57,478 bases of DNA from Anaerostipes sp. (GTDB taxonomy: Bacteria > Bacillota > Clostridia > Lachnospirales > Lachnospiraceae), in contig JAQVEG010000004.1 of assembly GCA_028697725.1 (NCBI GenBank), forward strand, positions 43,500 through 100,977. The letters are read 5' to 3'. A program made the translations under genes and the position numbers. Positions 17,779 through 24,935 of this stretch are shown here, piece after piece. Under the pieces are notes generated by a model. It saw nothing but the letters and a program-made list of their open reading frames with translations. It did not search any database and was not told the DNA's origin. Position 1 is the stretch's first letter, and the number at the start of each line of letters is the position of its first letter.

Positions 17779-19704
17779 TTAAATCTGCATTGCTGCATCA
17801 TATGCTTCTTTTGTTGCATCTAAGGCTCTTCTTGCTCTTGTTGCATCACCTATTACATATGTTTCTTTTCCAAGGCTTTCTAGTTCTTCTGCAAATGGGT
17901 TATAATTTCTGAATCCCATTGATAAAACAACTGAGTCATATCCTCTTGTTTCATGTTTTTCACCATCTGCTGTCTCATAAGCAACTCCATCTTCATAGAA
18001 TTGACATACTTTTGCTCCAGTGATTTGTCCGATTCCATAGTTCTTGAAATCTTCCATTAAAAATACTTTATGTTCGTGAATTACGTCAGCACCACATTCA
18101 TCTCTAAATTCAATGACTGTTACATCATGTTCTTGTTCTCCAAGGAATGCTGCTGTTTCACATCCAACCATTCCTCCACCAACAACTAATACTTTCTTTC
18201 CAGCGGCACGTTTTCCATCTAGTAAGTCAGAACCATGGATAATTGCTGGATTATCAATACCATCAATTGGTAAGATTAATGTCTTAGATCCTGTTGCTAC
18301 AACAACGGTATCTGGGTTTTCAGATTTGATGAAGTCTAAATCAACTTCTTGATTCATTACAATTTCAACTCCAGCTTTTTCACATTTTACAACGTAGCTG
18401 CGAATCATGTTTGTGATATCACCTTTTCCAGGAGGGAATGCTGCTAATCTCATATTTCCACCTAGGATATCAGACCCTTCGTAAACTTTTACGCTATGTC
18501 CTCTTTCAGCACAGATGTAAGCTGCACATAATCCAGCAACTCCACCACCGATAACCATAACATTTTTCTTTGTATCTGCAGCAGGCAATCCATCCACTTC
18601 ATGTCCTAAGAATGGGTTAGTCAAACAACAAATGGCTTCCCCTTTGTACATATTTGCAACACATCCTTGTAAACATGCGATACATGGTGTCATATCTTCT
18701 AAACGTTCTTCCATTGCCTTTTTAGGCATATGTGGATCTGCTAAACTTTGACGTCCAAATGCTACTAAATCAGCACGTCCTTCTTTGATCATTAACTCTG
18801 CAAATTGAGGTTCTGTATATCTACCAACTGTAATCACTGGAATGCTTACTGCGTTCTTGATTTCAGTTACTAATTCAGCTGAGAATCCAGCATGAACAGG
18901 TGTTGGTGCCCACATATATTCATCTTTTAAATGTACGGCTCTTGACACATGTAAACCATCAACTCCACAAGCTTCTAAGTAAGCTGCTACAGCTGCACTG
19001 TCATGTACATCTGTTCCACCTAGAATTTCATCTGCACTGTTAATTCTTGCAAGAATTGCTACTTTATCTCCAACAACTTCACGTACTTTTTCAACGATTA
19101 ATTTAGGAAATAACATTCTTCCTTCAAAACTTCCACCAAATTCATCTACTCTTTTATTTGTTCTTTGAGAAATAAATGAACTTACTAAATATCCATGAGC
19201 CATATGGATTTCTACTGCATCAGCTCCAGCTTCCATGGCTCTTCTTGCTGCGTCTCCATATCCTTCGATTAATTCATATACTTTTGCAGTTGGAACAGCC
19301 ACTGGTGTATCTTTTCCAAACTTAGAAGGAATTGCTGAAGCAGCTTCAATAGGTGCTCCTGCATTTTTGGCGTTTCCATCTGGTCCTGCATTCTGTAATT
19401 GAATTGAAACCTTTGCACCTTCTCCATGACAGGCATCAATTACTTTTTTGAAACTTTCAACGGTACTGTCATCATATAGACAAGGTTTTCTTGGTCCACC
19501 TTTTGCTCCTTGATGTACAACCGTGGCTTCAATTGTAATTAATCCAAATTGTCCCTTTGCTCTCTCAGCGTAGTATGCTACAGACTGATCACTCATAGTT
19601 CCGTCTGTATTTGCAAAGTTGTTTCCCATTGGAGGTACAACAAATCTATTTTTTACTGTCATATTTCCAACTGTAATTGGTGAAAACATATTTTCAAATT
19701 TCAT
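17779..19704 (-). CDS. Fe-S/flavin ene-reductase 2 (OYE/FadH/BaiCD family)
   Basis: 641 residues with the same three-part plan as ene-reductase 1. The FMN barrel has EIHMAHGYLVSSFISQRTN at the active site. Cysteines 341, 344 and 348 plus a pair at 359/360 form the iron-sulfur motif. FAD/NAD(P)H loops are VMVIGGGVAGLCAA and VLVVGGGMVGCETA. It differs clearly from ene-reductase 1: FLSP is replaced by FISQ and overall identity looks low, so the two probably act on different intermediates. It lies between the TIM-barrel gene (44 bp upstream) and the shikimate dehydrogenase gene (22 bp downstream). Confidence 0.9.
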   Translation of the reverse strand: MKFENMFSPITVGNMTVKNRFVVPPMGNNFANTDGTMSDQSVAYYAERAKGQFGLITIEATVVHQGAKGGPRKPCLYDDSTVESFKKVIDACHGEGAKVSIQLQNAGPDGNAKNAGAPIEAASAIPSKFGKDTPVAVPTAKVYELIEGYGDAARRAMEAGADAVEIHMAHGYLVSSFISQRTNKRVDEFGGSFEGRMLFPKLIVEKVREVVGDKVAILARINSADEILGGTDVHDSAAVAAYLEACGVDGLHVSRAVHLKDEYMWAPTPVHAGFSAELVTEIKNAVSIPVITVGRYTEPQFAELMIKEGRADLVAFGRQSLADPHMPKKAMEERLEDMTPCIACLQGCVANMYKGEAICCLTNPFLGHEVDGLPAADTKKNVMVIGGGVAGLCAAYICAERGHSVKVYEGSDILGGNMRLAAFPPGKGDITNMIRSYVVKCEKAGVEIVMNQEVDLDFIKSENPDTVVVATGSKTLILPIDGIDNPAIIHGSDLLDGKRAAGKKVLVVGGGMVGCETAAFLGEQEHDVTVIEFRDECGADVIHEHKVFLMEDFKNYGIGQITGAKVCQFYEDGVAYETADGEKHETRGYDSVVLSMGFRNYNPFAEELESLGKETYVIGDATRARRALDATKEAYDAAMQI

Positions 19705-19748
19705 ACTTAATTCCTCATTTCTTTCACTATTATTTATAAATTAACGTA

Positions 19749-20588
19749 TTAGTCTTCTAAGATTTCTGGCCAAGCCTCAGCAAGTACCTTCTTTGTATTG
19801 TCGTATGTAAATTTAGCTGCTTCATCAATTCCTTTTGCTAAGTAAGCATCAGAGATAACTTCAACACCAACAGCGTTTGGATTAACTCCAGCTTCTTTTA
19901 ACATTTTACAGAATCCAACTGTATCTTTTGCGCCAACCCCTGGAGCAAGACGATCATGCATAGATTCATCTCTTAAGATTGAGTCTGCATATGGTCTTTC
20001 ATAAGCATCATTGATCTGTACTGAAACAACTTTAGCTGCCTGTTCCTTTGTAAGGATATCGTATGGTTGATCTGCACGTACCCAGTGCCATGTATCTAAA
20101 ATTAACATTGCATTGTCGCATCCAGATTCTTTTACAACTGCCCATGCTTTTTCTAAGTTTGGTAATCCACTGTAAGGCATTGGCTCAACACCAATAATAT
20201 ACTTACCAGCTCTCTGGCATAATTCTTTTAATTTTTGTGCTGTATGTTCTACTGAATAATTTTCCATTAAACCACAGTTAATTTGCTTTACATCAAATAA
20301 GTCACACATATGGAAACATAATTGTTCTTTGAATTTTTGTTCGTAAGAACGATTGTTTTCCGCCCATTGTACAATGTATTCTACCTCTGTTACTTCCATA
20401 TCGTGTTTCTTAAGGATAGCTAAGATATCTTCATCGAAAAGTCCTTCATTTAATGCATCAACATAAGTTTCAGCACGAAGACCAATTCCTTCGTATCCAG
20501 CATTTTTAGCTGCGATTACACGATCCTCAAATTTGCATTGATCTCCTAGTGTCCAAGAACTTACTGTAATTGGGTGTTGTTTTGACAT
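19749..20588 (-). CDS. TIM-barrel sugar isomerase-like protein; possible 3-dehydroshikimate dehydratase
   Basis: 279 residues of the xylose-isomerase-like TIM-barrel family. Candidate divalent-metal ligands are the glutamates in EVEYIVQWAE and GVEPMPYSG, Asp/His in LILDTWHWVR, and a late glutamate in VGVEVISD. Family members include sugar-phosphate epimerases, inosose dehydratases and the AsbF/QuiC type 3-dehydroshikimate dehydratases, which make protocatechuate. Given aroD, aroE and LysR neighbours, dehydroshikimate dehydratase is the best guess, but epimerase activity on a hydroaromatic ring is also possible. First gene of its operon. Confidence 0.75.
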   Translation of the reverse strand: MSKQHPITVSSWTLGDQCKFEDRVIAAKNAGYEGIGLRAETYVDALNEGLFDEDILAILKKHDMEVTEVEYIVQWAENNRSYEQKFKEQLCFHMCDLFDVKQINCGLMENYSVEHTAQKLKELCQRAGKYIIGVEPMPYSGLPNLEKAWAVVKESGCDNAMLILDTWHWVRADQPYDILTKEQAAKVVSVQINDAYERPYADSILRDESMHDRLAPGVGAKDTVGFCKMLKEAGVNPNAVGVEVISDAYLAKGIDEAAKFTYDNTKKVLAEAWPEILED

Positions 20589-20678
20589 AATAATATTCTC
20601 CTTCCATGTCTGTTGAACATACTTTGTTAAAAAATTATTTTATTTTGGTTCAACTGCCTCTTGTTTCTTTATATGTAC

Positions 20679-20719
20679 ATTATATAATCTCGTTAAATAT
20701 AAAACAAATTGTTGTTTTT
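20679..20719 (-). promoter_or_regulatory. Promoter of the TIM-barrel/ene-reductase 2 operon with AAAC-N6-TTG box
   Basis: Minus strand: AAAAACAA, CAAT, TTGTTT as -35 (20707-20702), 17-bp spacer, TATAAT (20684-20679). The flanks form the same AAAACAA-N4-TTGTTTT dyad as at 9529-9546, here spanning 20701-20719. Confidence 0.7.
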
Positions 20720-20759
20720 CTATGAATTCATAGATTTTGTATATAGATTATGCTATAAT
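20719..20759 (+). promoter_or_regulatory. LysR2 promoter with 16-bp perfect palindrome
   Basis: TCTATGAATTCATAGA (20719-20734) is a perfect palindrome placed between the divergent operon promoter and the LysR2 gene. A rightward TATAAT (20754-20759) has only a weak -35 (TAGATT, 17-bp spacer) that overlaps the palindrome, consistent with LysR control. Confidence 0.5.
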
Positions 20760-20808
20760 TAAGAGGATTTATAAACAAAACAATGGTAATCACCCTGGAG
20801 GTATCTAT

Positions 20809-21699
20809 ATGAATCTATATCATTTGAGATATTTTGTAACTTTAGCTCATATTGAGCACTATACAAGAGCTGCACAAATATTATCAATTACTCAGCCTAG
20901 TTTAAGTCACGCTATTTCTTCTTTAGAGAAAGAACTTGGTGTTAAACTATTTGAAAAAGAAGGTCGAAACATTGTTTTAACAAAATGTGGAAAGATTTTC
21001 TTAACTGATGTAGAACATTCATTGAATATATTAGAGTCAAGCATTGACAGCCTGCAAAAGACTGGAGCCGGCGAAGGAACCATTGATATTGGGCTTCTAC
21101 GCACATTAAGCAGCAGCTTAGTTCCTGAATATGTACGAGGCTTCTTAGATGCGAATTTAGATAAGGATATTTATTTTAACTTTCATAATGACACTGGTAT
21201 GACAAAGGATATATTAGCCGGATTAAAGGAAAAGCGATATGACGTTGCATTTTGTTCCAAGATTAAGTCTGAAACTTCCATTGAATTTACCCCAATCGCT
21301 GAACAAGAACTGGTTGTCATTGTTCCTACCAATCATCCTCTTGCAGCCCATGACAGTATTAATCTTGCAGAGACATTAATCTATCCTCATATTCGTTTTT
21401 CAAAGCGAAGTGGGCTTCGTTCTATTATAGACAGCGTTTTTGAAGAACTTGGTGAATTTCCAGAGTATGTATACGAAGTCGATGAAGATCAGTCCATTGC
21501 TGGATTAGTTTCTAACAACTTTGGAATTTCGATTCTTCCTCGTATGAATTCATTAAGCCTTATGAATTTAAAAGTAATTCAAATAAATGATTTTACAAAA
21601 AAACGATATTTCTACATGGCTCTTTTAAAAGATCGTTACCATGCACCTGTCATTGAAAGTTTTGTAACCTATGTAAAAGAACATTACGAAATAAAATAA
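20809..21699 (+). CDS. LysR-family regulator 2
   Basis: 296 residues. Winged helix YFVTLAHIEHYTRAAQIL then TQPSLSHAISSLEKEL, followed by the effector-binding domain. The ATG at 20809 follows TGGAGG and begins the conserved MNLYHLRYF start; an upstream in-frame ATG at 20737 would add 24 uncharacteristic residues lying over the promoter. Divergent from the TIM-barrel/ene-reductase 2/aroE/MFS operon, the usual position of a LysR activator relative to its target. Confidence 0.93.
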   Translation: MNLYHLRYFVTLAHIEHYTRAAQILSITQPSLSHAISSLEKELGVKLFEKEGRNIVLTKCGKIFLTDVEHSLNILESSIDSLQKTGAGEGTIDIGLLRTLSSSLVPEYVRGFLDANLDKDIYFNFHNDTGMTKDILAGLKEKRYDVAFCSKIKSETSIEFTPIAEQELVVIVPTNHPLAAHDSINLAETLIYPHIRFSKRSGLRSIIDSVFEELGEFPEYVYEVDEDQSIAGLVSNNFGISILPRMNSLSLMNLKVIQINDFTKKRYFYMALLKDRYHAPVIESFVTYVKEHYEIK

Positions 21700-21707
21700 A
21701 ATAAAAT

Positions 21708-21743
21708 AAAACGTCTGACAGAATTTTAATCGTCAGACGTTTT
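21708..21743. terminator. Bidirectional terminator between convergent LysR genes
   Basis: AAAACGTCTGAC / GTCAGACGTTTT stem of 12 bp, flanked by A-rich and T-rich tracts, serving LysR2 rightward and LysR3 leftward. Confidence 0.88.
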
Positions 21744-21746
21744 ATT

Positions 21747-22634
21747 TTATTTCAGTTGATAATTCTTTTTTACGTATTCCACAAATTTATTTACAATGGG
21801 TGCGTGGTACTTATCTTTTGCAATGGTCAAATAAATATAGCGTCGATAATTTAGATTCGAAATCTTTATCATTGCCACATCTTGATGTCGAACAGACGTA
21901 ACATCTGGAACAATTCCAATTCCAAATCCTTTGGCTACAAGTCCTGCTAAGACACCATCATCTCCTACCGTATAAAAAATATTGGGTTCTAATTTATGCT
22001 TTTTATAAATATCATCTAAGATGATTCGAATTCCACTTTGTTTGTTGAACATAATCTGGGGATATTGATTGATTTCTTCTAATGTAACACTTTCCTTCTT
22101 TGCGAAAGGATGGTCTTTTGGTGTAACAAGTAAAAGCTGTTCCTCTGCCACTGGAATAAAGTCTACATCTGATTCTCCTGGATCCATGGAACAAAATCCG
22201 ATGTCGTAAATCTCATTTTTAATACCACGAATGATATCTTTTGTATGTCCATTACTAAAATTAAATTCAATCTTCATATTATGATTTGCACATTGAAACG
22301 ATTTCAATATATCAGGAATCAACTCTGTTCCCTGTGTCACAATGTATCCAACATCAATTCTTCCTTGAATATCACTAATCATAGATTTGGTACGTTTTAT
22401 TCCACGCTCCAAATCGCTCAAAGATTTCCTAACATAATCAAGAAAAACGAATCCATATTTCGTAAGTCCAACATTCCGTCCCTTTTTTTCAAATAACGGC
22501 GCCCCAATCTCCTCTTCTAACAAAGAAATTGCATGACTTAAACTAGGTTGACTAATCGATAACACTTTAGCTGCCTTTGTGTAATGTTCGTATTCAGCCA
22601 AAGTAACAAAATAATACAATTGATTTAAATTCAT
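21747..22634 (-). CDS. LysR-family regulator 3
   Basis: 295 residues. Winged helix YFVTLAEYEHYTKAAKVL then SQPSLSHAISLLEEEI, then the effector domain. The ATG at 22634 follows AAAGGAGG at 5 bp; an upstream TTG reads through that site. Very similar to LysR2 at the N-terminus and probably a duplicate. It lies 27 bp downstream of the U32 gene with no terminator seen between, so it may be co-transcribed with the housekeeping run, an unusual arrangement for a catabolic regulator. Confidence 0.92.
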   Translation of the reverse strand: MNLNQLYYFVTLAEYEHYTKAAKVLSISQPSLSHAISLLEEEIGAPLFEKKGRNVGLTKYGFVFLDYVRKSLSDLERGIKRTKSMISDIQGRIDVGYIVTQGTELIPDILKSFQCANHNMKIEFNFSNGHTKDIIRGIKNEIYDIGFCSMDPGESDVDFIPVAEEQLLLVTPKDHPFAKKESVTLEEINQYPQIMFNKQSGIRIILDDIYKKHKLEPNIFYTVGDDGVLAGLVAKGFGIGIVPDVTSVRHQDVAMIKISNLNYRRYIYLTIAKDKYHAPIVNKFVEYVKKNYQLK

Positions 22635-22661
22635 AAGCGCCTCCTTTATTCTCAAGAGAGT

Positions 22662-23891
22662 TTAATGTTCTTCTTTTCTACGAAGCAAATATCCTTCTGG
22701 TATCTTCTCTCCAAAATCAACATAAATCTCTTGTTTTGGATGTGGTGCGCTTTCCATGGCTGTACCCTTTTCATCTTCAATTCCAAGCACTGTTAATTCT
22801 AAATTTTCTCCATCTGGAATCATAATCTCAATGGTTTCTCCTACACTAAATTTATTTCTCTGTTCCAGTTTTACAAAACCTTTTTCATTATATCCTTGGA
22901 CAATTCCAATGTAAGTATACTCTTTTACATAAGTATTGCTGTCATAAATTTGAGCATTCTCATCTGTCTTTTGGAAGTAAAATCCTGTTGTAAACTGACG
23001 ATAAGTGCATTTTGAAATCTCTCTCTTATAATACTCCATATTTGCTTTGTATTTTTCTGGTGATTCCATATAATCATCAATAGCTTTTCGATAAGTTCTT
23101 GCAACTGTTGCAACATATAATGCAGTCTTCATTCTTCCTTCAATCTTAAGGCTGTCAATTCCTGCATCTAATACTTTATCAATATGCTCAATCATACACA
23201 AATCCTTAGAGTTGAAAATATAAGTTCCTCGTTCATTTTCATAAACTGGCATATATTCTCCCGGTCTTGTTTCCTCCATGACTGAATACTTCCATCTACA
23301 TGGATGTGTACAAGCTCCTGCATTGGAATTCTTTCCTGTAAAATAGTTGCTTAAAAGGCATCTTCCTGAATGTGAGATACACATAGCCCCATGAATAAAG
23401 GATTCAATCTCCAAATCATCTGGTATCTTAGAACGAATATCTTTGATTTCTGCCAAAGATAATTCTCTCGCAGATACAACTCTAGATGCTCCTAACTGAT
23501 GCCAAAAATTATATGTGGCATAGTTTGTGCTATTTGCCTGTGTACTAATATGGCGATCAATCTCAGGGCAAACTTCTCCTGCAATCTGAAATACTCCAGG
23601 GTCGGAAATAATAAGTGCATCTGGACCAATCTTCTTTAACTCTTCAAAATATTCTCTGATTCCATCTAAGTCTTCATTATGTGCAACAATATTGGCAGTA
23701 ATATAGACTTTTACATTGTGTTCATGAGCAAATCTAATTCCCTCTTCTACATCTTCCATGGAGAAGTTTTTAGCCTTTGCACGAAGCCCATACATCTCTC
23801 CACCAATATAAACTGCATCTGCTCCGTACAATACAGCGACTTTTAATACTTCTAAATTACTTGCTGGAATTAATAATTCTGTGTCTCTCAT
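22662..23891 (-). CDS. trhP: U32-family protein, tRNA U34 hydroxylation (TrhP-like)
   Basis: 409 residues. The U32 signature region reads FIHGAMCISHSGRCLLSNYF, followed by GACTHPCRWKY with conserved cysteines. The N-terminal ELLIPASNLEVLKVAVLYGADAVYIGG is the usual family opening. Members once annotated as peptidases include TrhP, which acts in prephenate-dependent 5-hydroxyuridine formation at tRNA position 34. The gene directly upstream is trmR, whose product methylates that hydroxyl, matching the Bacillus yrrM-yrrN-yrrO order. Bacillus has two U32 genes here; this window shows one. Confidence 0.85.
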   Translation of the reverse strand: MRDTELLIPASNLEVLKVAVLYGADAVYIGGEMYGLRAKAKNFSMEDVEEGIRFAHEHNVKVYITANIVAHNEDLDGIREYFEELKKIGPDALIISDPGVFQIAGEVCPEIDRHISTQANSTNYATYNFWHQLGASRVVSARELSLAEIKDIRSKIPDDLEIESFIHGAMCISHSGRCLLSNYFTGKNSNAGACTHPCRWKYSVMEETRPGEYMPVYENERGTYIFNSKDLCMIEHIDKVLDAGIDSLKIEGRMKTALYVATVARTYRKAIDDYMESPEKYKANMEYYKREISKCTYRQFTTGFYFQKTDENAQIYDSNTYVKEYTYIGIVQGYNEKGFVKLEQRNKFSVGETIEIMIPDGENLELTVLGIEDEKGTAMESAPHPKQEIYVDFGEKIPEGYLLRRKEEH

Positions 23892-23892
23892 T

Positions 23893-24543
23893 CTAATCTC
23901 CTACTTTTAAACTAAGTGCCACTCCATCACCAACTGGTAAAATCGTGGTTTCTAATTCTTTATGATTCTTAATTGTATATAAATAATCTCTCATTCTCTT
24001 ATGAATCGTACGATCTCGTCGCTCAATGGCGTATCTTGATTTGGCAATATCACCATCTTGAAGTACATTGTCTGAAATTAACATTCCACCTTGTTTTAAT
24101 AAGCGTAACACATCCTCAAGAAAATGAATATACTGACCTTTCGCCGCATCCACAAAAATAAAATCAAAAGTTCCTTCTAATTCTTTTAAGATGGAAACAG
24201 CGTCTCCTTCTAACAAAGTAATTGACTCTTCTTTCTTTGCTCGTTTAAAATTCTCTTTTGCTTTTTGAATTCTTTTTTCATTTCTCTCAATCGTAACAAT
24301 GGTTCCTTCTGCATCTTGATATTGATTCATGTATAATGCAGAAAAACCAACAGCGGCTCCTACCTCTAAGATTCGCTTTGGCTTTTGCATTAATACTAAA
24401 AATTTTAATAAATCTTTTGTCTCTGGCTTTACAATTGGCACATGATTCTCTCGTGCTTCCTGTTCAATTGCATCTAGCAATTCATGTTCATCGCGATTTA
24501 GAGAATTGAGATACTCTACAATCCCTGGATTCACTATCATCAT
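23893..24543 (-). CDS. trmR: O-methyltransferase, tRNA 5-hydroxyuridine methyltransferase (TrmR/YrrM-like)
   Basis: 216 residues of class I O-methyltransferase fold. SAM-binding motif I is RILEVGAAVGFSALYM, and an acidic loop TIVTIERNEKR follows. The metal/acceptor region is FDFIFVDAAKGQY and SDNVLQDGDIAKS. Family knowledge: TrmR converts 5-hydroxyuridine to 5-methoxyuridine at tRNA wobble position 34. It overlaps the start of the upstream MltG-like gene's stop by 4 bp and is 1 bp from the U32 gene, supporting a joint role. Confidence 0.85.
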   Translation of the reverse strand: MMIVNPGIVEYLNSLNRDEHELLDAIEQEARENHVPIVKPETKDLLKFLVLMQKPKRILEVGAAVGFSALYMNQYQDAEGTIVTIERNEKRIQKAKENFKRAKKEESITLLEGDAVSILKELEGTFDFIFVDAAKGQYIHFLEDVLRLLKQGGMLISDNVLQDGDIAKSRYAIERRDRTIHKRMRDYLYTIKNHKELETTILPVGDGVALSLKVGD

Positions 24544-24920
24544 TGATTCCTTTCATCTACTTGCTTACGCTCACCTGTCAGTATTGCAATAATATCTTCG
24601 ATTCCAAGCGAACTTGATATCCAATAGGTACCTGGCACAAATTTTTGTGTGCGATACTTAGAAAATGATTTTCGCATTTGAAATTGGTATCTACCTATAA
24701 TCAATTCTTTTTTTCTAAGTTCTCTTGCAACCTTTTCTACTGAATCCTTTGATGTAATTGTAATAGGTTCTGTCTTTACATCTATAGAATCATATGGGTC
24801 ATTTGAAAATGTCTGATAGGCGAAATAGTAACCAAAAAACAGCAAACCAAAGAGTACACCTACCAGCAAAATATTATATATAGTTTTCAGATATAGTATA
24901 CTCAATCGTTTTACTCTCAT
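24540..24920 (-). CDS. Short MltG/YceG-like membrane protein without catalytic domain
   Basis: 126 residues. One membrane segment (about residues 13-35) precedes a LysM-like region resembling the N-terminal half of MltG: ITITSKDSVEKVARELRKKE, an F/R-rich stretch, then VPGTYWISSSLGIEDIIAIL. The catalytic YceG domain of the 330-380 residue endolytic transglycosylase, with its active-site glutamate, is absent, and the frame closes cleanly. Its place next to trmR matches mltG (yrrL) in Bacillus. It may be a substrate-binding or regulatory remnant rather than an enzyme. Confidence 0.75.
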   Translation of the reverse strand: MRVKRLSILYLKTIYNILLVGVLFGLLFFGYYFAYQTFSNDPYDSIDVKTEPITITSKDSVEKVARELRKKELIIGRYQFQMRKSFSKYRTQKFVPGTYWISSSLGIEDIIAILTGERKQVDERNQ

Positions 24921-24935
24921 GGTTTCCCGCCTTTA

